Source: CAIUVD01 sp044338255 (lineage in GTDB: Bacteria > Planctomycetota > UBA11346). Taken from it: a stretch of 12,120 nt of DNA. Below, piece by piece: positions 6,184 through 12,120 of this stretch; positions within the stretch are counted from its first letter, which is position 1; the number at the start of each line of letters is the position of its first letter. The stretch is taken from the NCBI GenBank assembly GCA_044338255.1, contig JBIILZ010000112.1, positions 1-12,120 on the forward strand, given 5' to 3'. The notes beneath the pieces were generated by a model that had not been told where the DNA came from, ran no database searches, and worked only from the letters and a program-made list of their open reading frames with translations. The position numbers and the translations under genes were made by a program.

Positions 6184-6360
6184 ATGACGTTACCACCCTT
6201 CACCGTCACGCCCGCCATCCTGGCCCTGGTCGTTGCCATCGGCGAGCAGGTCGGCCGGCTGGAAGCCTCATTGCCGCCCGAGCGCCAAATCCTGCTGCGC
6301 CGCACCAACCGGCTGCGCACCCTCCAGGGCCGACTGGCCATTGGTGACGCCCATGCCTGA
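6184..6360 (+). pseudogene. fic 5' fragment (58 codons)
   Basis: The frame encodes the first part of a Fic protein: FTVTPAILALVVAIGEQVGR, then RLEASLPPERQ and RRTNRLRTLQGRLAI. It matches the start of the fic gene at 8852 almost residue for residue. It breaks off exactly at the inhibitory-helix motif (S-L-A-I-E-G-N in the long copy, R-L-A-I-G here) and ends in TGA 6358-6360. The next gene starts inside its last codons (ATGCCTGA). It begins 10 nt after doc, so it sits in the operon and is probably translated as a leader peptide. It has no catalytic residues. It may be a relic of recombination at a fic gene or may have been kept for coupling to the next gene. Confidence 0.8.
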
Positions 6361-7753
6361 ATCCCAACACATCGAATGGAAGCAGACCTGGCGAGATGAG
6401 TTCCTAAAGTGGATCTGCGGATTCGCCAACGCGGAGGGGGGAGTGCTGGAGATCGGCCGTGCCGACGACGGCACGCCGGTAGGCGTTGCCGACGCCAAGT
6501 CGCTCATGGAGGAGCTGCCCAACAAGATCCGTGATGTCCTGGGGATCATCGCCGACGTGCACCTGATCCAGGAAGTTGGCCGCGATCTGATCCGTATTCG
6601 GGTCGAGCCGTATCCCAGCCCCATCAGCTATAAGGGGCAGTACCACTACCGCAGCGGCAGCACCAAGCAGGAATTGAAGGGGCCGGCGCTGGAGCAGTTT
6701 CTGCTCAAGAAGCGCGGCCTGCACTGGGATGGCGTGCCCGAGCCGGGCTTTGCCCTAGCGGATTGCCAAGCTGCGTCCCTCGAGGATCTGGTGCAGCGCG
6801 GCCAGGCGGCCGGTCGCATCGACACGGGCGTGACCGCCGCCGACCGGCAGGTGCTCCTCGGCAACCTCAACCTGACGGAGGGTGCGTACCTCAAGCGCGC
6901 TGCCGCGCTGTTGTTCGCCAAGGATCCCGAGCGCTTCGCCTTGGGCGCATCCATCAAGCTAGGGTTCTTCATCAACGACGCCGACCTGCGCTATCAGGAC
7001 GAGGTACGCGGCCCGCTGATCCAGCAGGTCGATCGGGCCATGGAACTGTTGACCACCAAGTACCTCAAGGCCTACATCAGCTACCAGGGCATTCAGCGGA
7101 TCGAACGCTTCGTCGTTCCGCGCGAGGCCCTGCGCGAAGCCCTGCTGAACGCCGTAATCCACAAGGACTACAGTTGCGGCATCCCGATTCAGATCCGCGT
7201 CTATGACCACCAGGTCCGTATGTGGAATGATGGCCATCTGCCCGAGGGCTGGACAGCCGACACGCTGCTGGGCGCCCACGCCTCCAGACCATTCAATCCG
7301 CTGATCGCCGCTGCATTTTTCCGCGCTGGCATGATCGAATCCTGGGGCCGCGGCATCGAGAAAATCTTCAGCGCCTGTGCCGCCGCAGGCTGCCCCAAGC
7401 CCTTGTTTCAGATCGACCAGGGTGGCCTGACGCTGACCTTCCCTGAGCCGGCGTGGCTGAAGGACGTGGCACCAGAGGCGAGCGGGATCACCCACCCTGT
7501 TGATCCTGTCGTTTCCCAACCCGGGACCACCCAAGAAACTACCCAAGAAACTACCCAAGAACGGATCCTCGCCCACATGCGGTCCAGACCAACGGTGACG
7601 CGGGCCGAATTGGCAACGCTCGTGGGACTCACCGAGGACGGAGTGAAATACCACCTCACCAAGCTCCGCGAAAGCGGGGTCATCCGCCATGTAGGATCGA
7701 CCAAGGCCGGCCATTGGGAGATTCTCACCGGCCCTGGCACGAGTCCGGCATGA
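6353..7753 (+). CDS. AlbA_2 (Schlafen-type) / HATPase_c_4 transcriptional regulator
   Basis: This 466-residue protein starts at ATG 6353 (MPESQHIEWKQ, the usual family start) rather than at the upstream in-frame codon 6233, which lies in the fic fragment. Residues ~5-115 form an AlbA_2 domain (EWK, then CGFANAEGGVLEIGRADDG). Residues ~250-390 form the ATPase-like domain of HATPase_c_4 proteins, with ALREALLNAVIHKDYS and FFRAGMIESWGRGIEKI. Three 12-bp in-frame repeats give a TTQE linker (residues ~392-403), followed by a C-terminal winged helix (TRAELATLVGLTEDGVKYHL). Such proteins are common passengers of type I restriction loci; their exact role there is not settled, and DNA or nucleotide binding is likely. 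Its stop overlaps the next small ORF as ATGA. Confidence 0.88.
   Translation: MPESQHIEWKQTWRDEFLKWICGFANAEGGVLEIGRADDGTPVGVADAKSLMEELPNKIRDVLGIIADVHLIQEVGRDLIRIRVEPYPSPISYKGQYHYRSGSTKQELKGPALEQFLLKKRGLHWDGVPEPGFALADCQAASLEDLVQRGQAAGRIDTGVTAADRQVLLGNLNLTEGAYLKRAAALLFAKDPERFALGASIKLGFFINDADLRYQDEVRGPLIQQVDRAMELLTTKYLKAYISYQGIQRIERFVVPREALREALLNAVIHKDYSCGIPIQIRVYDHQVRMWNDGHLPEGWTADTLLGAHASRPFNPLIAAAFFRAGMIESWGRGIEKIFSACAAAGCPKPLFQIDQGGLTLTFPEPAWLKDVAPEASGITHPVDPVVSQPGTTQETTQETTQERILAHMRSRPTVTRAELATLVGLTEDGVKYHLTKLRESGVIRHVGSTKAGHWEILTGPGTSPA
7526..7561 (+). repeat. Three tandem 12-bp coding repeats (TTQE)3
   Basis: AC(C/T)ACCCAAGAA is repeated three times in frame, joining the ATPase-like domain to the C-terminal winged helix. 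Changes in copy number would lengthen or shorten the linker by four residues without breaking the frame. Thr/Gln-rich linkers of this kind recur in this family. Confidence 0.9.
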
Positions 7754-7797
7754 GCGCTACCCCACCTTCGATCGTCACCTCGCAGCTCCATGCCTGA
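7750..7797 (+). CDS. 15-codon leader ORF resembling a fic start
   Basis: ATG 7750 overlaps the stop of the AlbA_2 gene as ATGA and encodes MSATPPSIVTSQLHA, stopping at TGA 7795-7797. The rhuM start (7790) lies inside its end as ATGCCTGA, the same junction as at 6353-6360. The peptide resembles the first residues of the fic products here (P-P-F-x-x-T-P-x-I-L-A). The double overlap suggests that it carries ribosomes from the AlbA_2 gene to rhuM. That it is a fic relic is inference from a short match. Confidence 0.45.
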   Translation: MSATPPSIVTSQLHA

Positions 7798-8800
7798 TCC
7801 CGCCCCAATCATCCTCTACACCACCCCGAGCGGCGCCGTCCGGGTCGAGGTGATGATCCGCAACGAGACCGTCTGGTTGACCCAGAAGGCCCTGGCGGAG
7901 CTCTTTGGAGTCAAGGTGCCGGCCGTCAGCAAGCACCTCAAAGGGATCTTTGCCACAGGCGAGCTGACCGAGGCTGCAGTTGTTTCCAAAATGGAAATAC
8001 CTGCGACTGACGGAAAGCGGTATCAGACGCTTGCTTACAACCTTGACGCCATCATCGCCGTGGGCTACCGGGTGAACAGCCACCAGGCGACCCAATTCCG
8101 CATCTGGGCGACCAAGACCCTGCGCGAGTTCATCATCAAGGGGTTTGTGCTGGATGATGAGCGGTTGAAAGAAGGAAAGAAGCTGTTCGGCAAGGACTAC
8201 TTCGACGATCTGCTGGAGCGCATCCGCGAGATCCGCGCCAGCGAGCGGCGATTCTACCAGAAGATCACCGACCTCTACGCCCTGGCCTCCGACTACACCC
8301 CCGAGGCTCCGCAGACGCGGGAGTTCTTCGCCGCCGTCCAGAATACGCTGCACTGGGCGATCACCGGCAAGACGGCCGCCGAGCTGATCCACGACTCGGC
8401 TGATGCCGCCAAGCCTGCGATGGGCCTGACCACCTGGAAGCAGGCGCCGCATGGCAAGGTCCTGAAGTCGGATGTCGTCGTGGCCAAGAATTATCTGAAC
8501 GCCGCCCATGTGGCGGAACTGAATCGGCTCGTGTCGGCGTACCTGGATCTGGCCGAGAGCCGTGCCCAGCGAGGCCTGGTCACCACCATGGGCGAGTGGG
8601 CCTCGTTCCTGGCCCGCTACCTTGAATTGGCCAACTACCCAATCTTGGCTGACAAGGGCAAGGTCAGTATGCTGGAGGCCAAGCTGAAAGCTGAGGCCGA
8701 ATACGAGATATTCCGCCAGCGTCAGGATCAGGACTACATCTCGGACTTCGACCGCGAGATCAAACGGCTGGAAGGGAAGAAGCGCGATGAGCCGACCTGA
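7790..8800 (+). CDS. rhuM: RhuM family protein
   Basis: This 336-residue RhuM-type protein is named after a Salmonella pathogenicity-island gene of unknown biochemical role. Residues ~8-30 (IILYTTPSGAVRVEV, then NETVWLTQKALAELFG) match the usual start. Next come a DNA-binding-like segment (VPAVSKHLKGIF) and the family core, YNLDAIIAVGYRVNSHQATQFRIWAT then LREFIIKGFVLDDERLK. The C-terminal half begins with FFAAVQNTLHWAITGKTAAEL, followed by LNAAHVAELNRLVSAYLDLAE. The length is normal and there is no damage. It follows the AlbA_2 gene through the 15-codon leader and precedes fic, a neighbourhood typical of type I restriction loci. A role in transcription or in defence regulation is a guess. Confidence 0.92.
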   Translation: MPDPAPIILYTTPSGAVRVEVMIRNETVWLTQKALAELFGVKVPAVSKHLKGIFATGELTEAAVVSKMEIPATDGKRYQTLAYNLDAIIAVGYRVNSHQATQFRIWATKTLREFIIKGFVLDDERLKEGKKLFGKDYFDDLLERIREIRASERRFYQKITDLYALASDYTPEAPQTREFFAAVQNTLHWAITGKTAAELIHDSADAAKPAMGLTTWKQAPHGKVLKSDVVVAKNYLNAAHVAELNRLVSAYLDLAESRAQRGLVTTMGEWASFLARYLELANYPILADKGKVSMLEAKLKAEAEYEIFRQRQDQDYISDFDREIKRLEGKKRDEPT

Positions 8801-8879
8801 GCATACGATCCGCTCATGTGCCGCCGGCCCGTACGCCAGGACAGCGCCGACATGAGCGACCGTCCGCCATTCATAGCTA

Positions 8880-8885
8880 CCCCCC
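8880..8885 (+). repeat. C6 run at the first fic frameshift
   Basis: Six Cs follow GCTA in the fic 5' region. Removing one joins the start codon frame to the conserved N-terminal helix. The related fragment at 6184 has no such run and is in frame here. Confidence 0.75.
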
Positions 8886-9609
8886 GCGATCCTTGCCCTG
8901 GTCGCCACCGTTGGTGAACAAGTCGGCCGTTTGGAAGCCTCGTTGCCGCCCGAGCGCCAGCTCTTGCTGCGCCGCACCAACCGGCTGCGCACCATCCAGG
9001 GCAGCCTGGCCATCGAGGGCAACACCATGACGTTGGAGCAGGTGACCGCCGTGGTCGCCGGCAAGCGCGTGCTCGGCAGCGCCCGTGAGGTCCAGGAGGT
9101 GCGCGGTGCCGTGGCGGCCTACGACCAGCTCGACGCCTGGGATCCGACCAAGCGGGAGGACCTACTTGCCGCCCACGGCGTGCTCATGGCTGGCCTGGTT
9201 GATCGCCCCGACCACTTCCGGACCACCGCGGCCGGCATCCAGCGCAGCGAAGAGGTCGTGCATGTCGCCCCGCCGGCCGGCCAGGTGCGGGCCCTGATGA
9301 ACGACCTGCTTGCCTGGTTGAAGACCACCGGCGACCACCCGCTGATCGCCGCCTGCGTCTTCCACTACGAGTTCGAGTTCATCCACCCCTTCGTGGACGG
9401 GAATGGGCGTATGGGCCGCCTGTGGCAGACCCTCATCCTGAGCCGTTGGAAGCCGCTCTTCGCCCTGGTCCCGGTGGAGAGCCTGATCCGCGATCAGCAG
9501 GCCGGCTACTACGCCGCCCTCAACGAGTCCAACCAGGCCGGTTCCTCGACCCCGTTCATGGCCTTCATGCTCCAGGTCATCCACGACGCTCTGGCCGCCC
9601 TTGACGCCA

Positions 9610-9645
9610 CCCCCCCAAGTCACCCCGCAAGTCACCCCCCAAGTC
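9610..9645 (+). repeat. C7 run and 12-bp PQVT coding repeats at the second fic frameshift
   Basis: A seven-C run (9610-9616) is followed by CAAGTCACCCCG, CAAGTCACCCCC and a partial third copy, coding for PQVT repeats in the frame one base on. One C fewer would give the frame DATPQVTPQVTPQVA. This is the linker between the Fic domain and the C-terminal winged helix. Confidence 0.75.
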
Positions 9646-9722
9646 GCGCGCTTGCTGGCCGCCCTTACCGGCGACCTGGACCGCGCCGCGCTTCAGAAGG
9701 CCCTCGGCCATGCCGATCGTAA

Positions 9723-9915
9723 TTCTCCGGGTTGGAGAACGGGCCGGGTTATGAGGGCTATCCCTACCGCGAGCCGGCCTTCCGCGAGCCGGGCGAGATG
9801 TTCAATCCGGCCTGCCCCTCTCGACGCCGGAGGCCGAAAAGCCTGCGCCAGATCAACCACTGGGCTGCAGATCACGGCCATATAGCCTGCCGACCCCTCC
9901 AGAAATGGGATCGCC
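9723..9915 (+). other. Orphan segment between fic and the DUF7309 gene
   Basis: No gene is assigned. One frame reads ENGPGYEGYPYREPAFREPG and continues with EMFNPACP, which looks more like a protein remnant than chance. Another frame continues with LSTPEAEKPAPDQPLG. I do not recognise a family. The sequence is probably a fragment of another gene joined to the broken 3' end of fic. Confidence 0.35.
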
Positions 9916-10965
9916 ATGCCCCGTGCCCCGAAGTCCGCGCTCGCCCACGCCCTCAGCCCAGAAGCCTTGACCCTCTGGGCTGAGATTCTGACCCGCGCCG
10001 AAACCCTCCGCGAGCTGGCCCCGTGGCAGTGGATCAATGGCACCAGCCTGCTCGGCGTCCGTGATCAGGTGAGCGGCGAGATCGACTGGTGCAGCATCAT
10101 GGGCCAGGGCGGCCAGACCTTCGGGGTCGCCATCTATCGCGGCGAGGCAGGTCTGCGCAGCCTCCAACACATGATCGAACACGGCCCTGACGAGTTCGAT
10201 GCGATCCTCCAGCAGACCGCCCACGTGCTGACGTTCAACGACCGGAACGGCATCACGAAAGACATGGCCGTGATTCTTAAGGCTTGTGATCGGCGATATC
10301 GTGGAGCGAATGCTTGGCCTGAACTGATCATCCATGACCCCGGCTTCTTCCCGATGCCGCCCCGCGACGTGGCGACGCTCCGGCGCACGATAACCGTGCT
10401 CGACGGTCTGTTCTGCATGTTCATCAATGCGACCAAGAACCCCGGCTGGGACATGGCGGACGACCAGGACCGGGCCTGGGTCGCACTGCCCGAAAATGAT
10501 GGCAAAACGACGATCGTCCGGCAGGCCATTGCGGTGGTCCCTCCGCTGCCCCTGCCGGTCATCCCGGTCGACGAAGTGAGCGTCGGACGCATCCGCGCCC
10601 GGCGCCGCGCCGCGGGCAATCCAGTGTTCATCGATTGGTTCCCGGGCGATGCGGTGATCGATGGCCCTGACGCCGCCGGTCGCCCTTACTTCGCCATGCA
10701 CCTGCTCGCCTTCGACATGAGCACGGGGATGATCCTGGCCGCCGAAGTCAGCCGCTTTGCCACCGTCTGGACAGAACTGGCCCAGTTGCTGCTGCGGATC
10801 AGCGAACAAGGGGGCGTACCAAACCAGGTGTGCGTCCGCCGAACCGAGGCCCTCACCATTCTGGGGCCGCTGGCCCAGGCCTTGGGCACCAAACTCACGG
10901 TGCAGAAGAACACGGCGGAACTGATCCGTCACTTCCGCAACCAGCTCCAGGCGTTCACAGGATGA
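9916..10965 (+). CDS. DUF7309 / DUF6930-type protein
   Basis: This is a 349-residue protein. Residues ~20-175 match the pattern I associate with DUF7309: LRELAPWQWI, then GVRDQVSGEIDWCSIMGQGG, QTFGVAIYRGEAGL and ELIIHDPGFFPMPPRD. Residues ~195-345 fit DUF6930: a proline-rich turn PPLPLPVIPVDE, then VFIDWFPGDAVI, RPYFAMHLLAFDMSTGMILA and IRHFRNQLQAF. No catalytic motif, signal peptide or membrane segment is visible, so it is likely cytosolic. I do not know a biochemical function. Its TGA overlaps the next ATG as ATGA, making a two-gene operon at the end of a defence-type island. The start is ATG 9916 with a weak GAAATGGGA ahead of it. Domain names are from memory and need a profile search. Confidence 0.7.
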   Translation: MPRAPKSALAHALSPEALTLWAEILTRAETLRELAPWQWINGTSLLGVRDQVSGEIDWCSIMGQGGQTFGVAIYRGEAGLRSLQHMIEHGPDEFDAILQQTAHVLTFNDRNGITKDMAVILKACDRRYRGANAWPELIIHDPGFFPMPPRDVATLRRTITVLDGLFCMFINATKNPGWDMADDQDRAWVALPENDGKTTIVRQAIAVVPPLPLPVIPVDEVSVGRIRARRRAAGNPVFIDWFPGDAVIDGPDAAGRPYFAMHLLAFDMSTGMILAAEVSRFATVWTELAQLLLRISEQGGVPNQVCVRRTEALTILGPLAQALGTKLTVQKNTAELIRHFRNQLQAFTG

Positions 10966-11882
10966 AGAGCTCCATCCCCGCTGATATCCCAACCGTGCTA
11001 AAACAGGTCCGCGTCCTGGGCTCGTTCGTCGGCTGGGACGGCAAGACCGTCTTGACGGTCGACGAGATCAAAACGTACTGCGTACCCGGCAACGCCGTCC
11101 AAGCGAAGGGCCGCCCCGCCATCTGGCTCCGCAGCTCCAAGGCGCGCAAGCCGATGATCATCTTCCCGGAACTGGTGCTGTTGGCGATGCGCTTCATCGC
11201 CGAGCCCGCGTACCGCGGCAAGCGCGCAGCCCTGCACCCCTCGAATTTCTGGCCGTTCGTCGAAGAGGGCCGGTCTCCAGCCAAGAAACTTCCGGGGCTT
11301 TCGACCCACTCCGGCGTCTACCTCGCCTTGGCTCGCCGGCTGCTGGGGCTGCCGGATGACTATCAGGATCCAACCACGGTGCAGGTCTACGCCGAGTGCG
11401 ACGCGCAGTGGAAGGCGCGCCATCCGGACATCCGCACCCTCGACGGGTTGTTCTCGGAAGTCCTGCTCGCCTACGAGGAGATTTTATCCTGGCAGGATCC
11501 AGGGACGCAGGGGCAGGACTGGGTCGATCTCGCCTACCGGGCATTGCGCAGCCGGCACAGCACCGTGCGTTGGCTGGACGATGAGCCTGAATGCCGAGCG
11601 GATCTTGCCATTTTGCTGCAAAAAATCCGCTCGCACCCCGACCACGCCGACATCCGGAAGATCGACCTCGCCATCTTCGGCATGCTGTTCCTGAATGCTC
11701 TCGCCTGGGGCGGGAAGGTCCGCAGCAGTGCCGTCACCACGGTGGTCAAGCGGATCGCCGATGCGGCAGAGGCGGGAGTATTGGCCCCGTTTCTGCAAGG
11801 CATTGTCGAGGCTAGAGAGTCTTCCTCACTCGCCATGGAGCAGATATTGAAGCGCCTGGTGGGGTCCTGCCGCAAGCGGTGA
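10962..11882 (+). CDS. Uncharacterised 306-residue protein, partner of the DUF7309 gene
   Basis: The start is ATG 10962, overlapping the upstream stop by 4 nt (ATGA); in-frame codons up to 10830 lie inside the upstream gene. I recognise no family. The N-terminal part has a small mixed segment (VRVLGSFVGWDGKTVLTVDE) and a basic stretch IWLRSSKARKPMIIFPEL. The middle has LPGLSTHSGVYLALARRLLG, and the C-terminal part is mainly helical (IRKIDLAIFGMLFLNALAWG). There is no signal peptide, clear membrane segment, nucleotide-binding loop or metal-binding triad that I can identify. Tight coupling with the DUF7309-type gene implies a shared job and matched dosage. The codon use resembles the other intact genes here, and the frame is undamaged. 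Confidence 0.75.
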   Translation: MKSSIPADIPTVLKQVRVLGSFVGWDGKTVLTVDEIKTYCVPGNAVQAKGRPAIWLRSSKARKPMIIFPELVLLAMRFIAEPAYRGKRAALHPSNFWPFVEEGRSPAKKLPGLSTHSGVYLALARRLLGLPDDYQDPTTVQVYAECDAQWKARHPDIRTLDGLFSEVLLAYEEILSWQDPGTQGQDWVDLAYRALRSRHSTVRWLDDEPECRADLAILLQKIRSHPDHADIRKIDLAIFGMLFLNALAWGGKVRSSAVTTVVKRIADAAEAGVLAPFLQGIVEARESSSLAMEQILKRLVGSCRKR

Positions 11883-11940
11883 CCGCCTTAAATCGGTGTC
11901 AACTTTTCGGGCGGAAGATCAGTGTCGCCTACTTAATAAT

Positions 11941-11988
11941 AGAATACAGACACACAACCATTTTTAAAAGGTTGTGTGTCTGTATTCT
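11941..11988. repeat. 19-bp perfect inverted repeat, AT-rich
   Basis: AGAATACAGACACACAACC (11941-11959) is exactly inverted at 11970-11988 around ATTTTTAAAA, within an AT-rich patch in otherwise GC-rich DNA. It lies 58 nt after the last gene of the window. It could end the transcript, but no T-run follows the stem on the plus strand. It could also be the end of a mobile element or a recombination or replication site. The rest of 11883-12120 shows no gene I can support. Confidence 0.75.
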
Positions 11989-12035
11989 GTTCATCGATTT
12001 GATTGGTCGTCGACGCCTGATCCTTCGGGTTTCCA

Positions 12036-12049
12036 GCGTGCGCGCACGC
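12036..12049. repeat. 14-bp perfect palindrome GCGTGCGCGCACGC
   Basis: This is a fully self-complementary alternating purine-pyrimidine run near the right edge. No gene is seen beside it. Such a site could bind a dimeric regulator or adopt Z-DNA, but at this GC content a chance origin is quite possible. Confidence 0.5.
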
Positions 12050-12120
12050 GTGTAACGGCGGCGGATACGCAACGAGTTTGGACGGGCGTTAGTGGTTGGG
12101 CGCAGCGGCACCTGAAGCCT

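Larger units (their letters stand above)
8852..9722 (+). pseudogene. fic: Class II Fic AMP-transferase, frameshifted and 3'-truncated
   Basis: The gene starts at ATG 8852 (MSDRPPFIATP), with AGGA about 10 nt upstream. It has the inhibitory helix motif SLAIEGN (9003-9023) and the full Fic active site HPFVDGNGRMGR (9384-9419), the signature of enzymes that transfer AMP to target proteins and are self-inhibited. Two breaks are visible. A six-C run at 8880-8885 needs one C fewer to join the start to the main frame (TPAILALVATVGEQVGR). A seven-C run at 9610-9616 needs one fewer to join to the C-terminal TPQVTPQV linker and winged-helix segment (RLLAALTGDLDRAALQKALG). Homology then stops near 9720, about 40-50 residues short of usual family ends. 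The catalytic frame alone is open from about 8886 to 9722, so a shortened enzyme from an internal start cannot be excluded. C-run errors in the assembly would give the same picture. Confidence 0.85.

Noticed and set aside
6233..6352. Upstream extension of the AlbA_2 gene to 6233
   Set aside because: These codons lie in the fic fragment in another frame. The family start MPESQHIEWK is at 6353 and nothing upstream resembles AlbA_2.
7526..7561. CRISPR-like repeat from the 12-bp units
   Set aside because: The units are directly tandem with no spacers, are in frame, and encode a protein linker. No CRISPR array or tRNA was seen anywhere in the window.
7775..9064. Long minus-strand frame (429 codons) opposite rhuM and fic
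   Set aside because: It mirrors the codon pattern of well-recognised plus-strand genes in high-GC DNA and has no family motif. Other long antisense frames, for example at 6959-7714 and 9853-10992, were rejected for the same reason.
11941..11988. LexA-type SOS box from the ACAG...CTGT elements in the inverted repeat
   Set aside because: The orientation and spacing are wrong: the consensus is CTGT-N8-ACAG, whereas here ACAG precedes CTGT with a much longer gap.
11929..12111. 60-codon minus-strand frame at the right edge
   Set aside because: It runs through both arms of the 19-bp inverted repeat and is Arg-rich in its GC-rich part, with no recognisable motif or ribosome-binding site.

Overview
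The window is GC-rich, densely packed and accessory in character. Codon use, an IS21-type element, an hsdS remnant and many toxin/defence-type genes suggest a proteobacterium, probably a gammaproteobacterium (possibly a purple-sulfur or related lineage). That placement is an impression; no ribosomal or housekeeping gene is present to test it.

Layout. (1) 1-176: the 3' end of a DUF4338 (DruA-like) gene. (2) 266-3899: a gene for a winged-helix AbiEi-like antitoxin/regulator, split by a complete 2,620-bp IS21-family element (398-3017). The element has TG...CA ends, two 23-bp-spaced terminal repeats at each end and a 6-bp target duplication CGCTTC. Its istB is intact, but istA is frameshifted at a (TGCC)4 tract. 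(3) 3893-4654: the first 26 codons of an AbiEii-like nucleotidyltransferase toxin gene, joined at a stop codon to the C-terminal half of a type I restriction specificity subunit (hsdS). (4) 4709-6174: a DNA-binding protein gene and a Doc toxin gene overlapping by 1 nt, an apparently intact toxin-antitoxin-like pair. (5) 6184-9722: a 58-codon fic 5' fragment, an AlbA_2/HATPase regulator, a 15-codon fic-like leader ORF, rhuM, and a near-complete class II fic gene with two C-tract frameshifts and a lost 3' end. (6) 9916-11882: two genes sharing an ATGA overlap, a DUF7309/DUF6930-type protein and a 306-residue protein of unknown family. (7) 11883-12120: no clear gene, but an AT-rich 19-bp perfect inverted repeat.

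How it fits together. AlbA_2, RhuM, Fic and Doc genes are typical passengers of type I restriction-modification (hsd) loci. Here only an hsdS half survives, with no hsdM or hsdR in view. The window therefore looks like an eroded and reshuffled defence island, with an IS-killed AbiE-like pair on the left, a live-looking Doc module in the middle, a decaying Fic module on the right, and an intact uncharacterised two-gene operon at the right edge. That operon is the best candidate for something undescribed. The repeated fic 5' fragments, whose stops overlap the starts of the next genes, are the most distinctive structural pattern.
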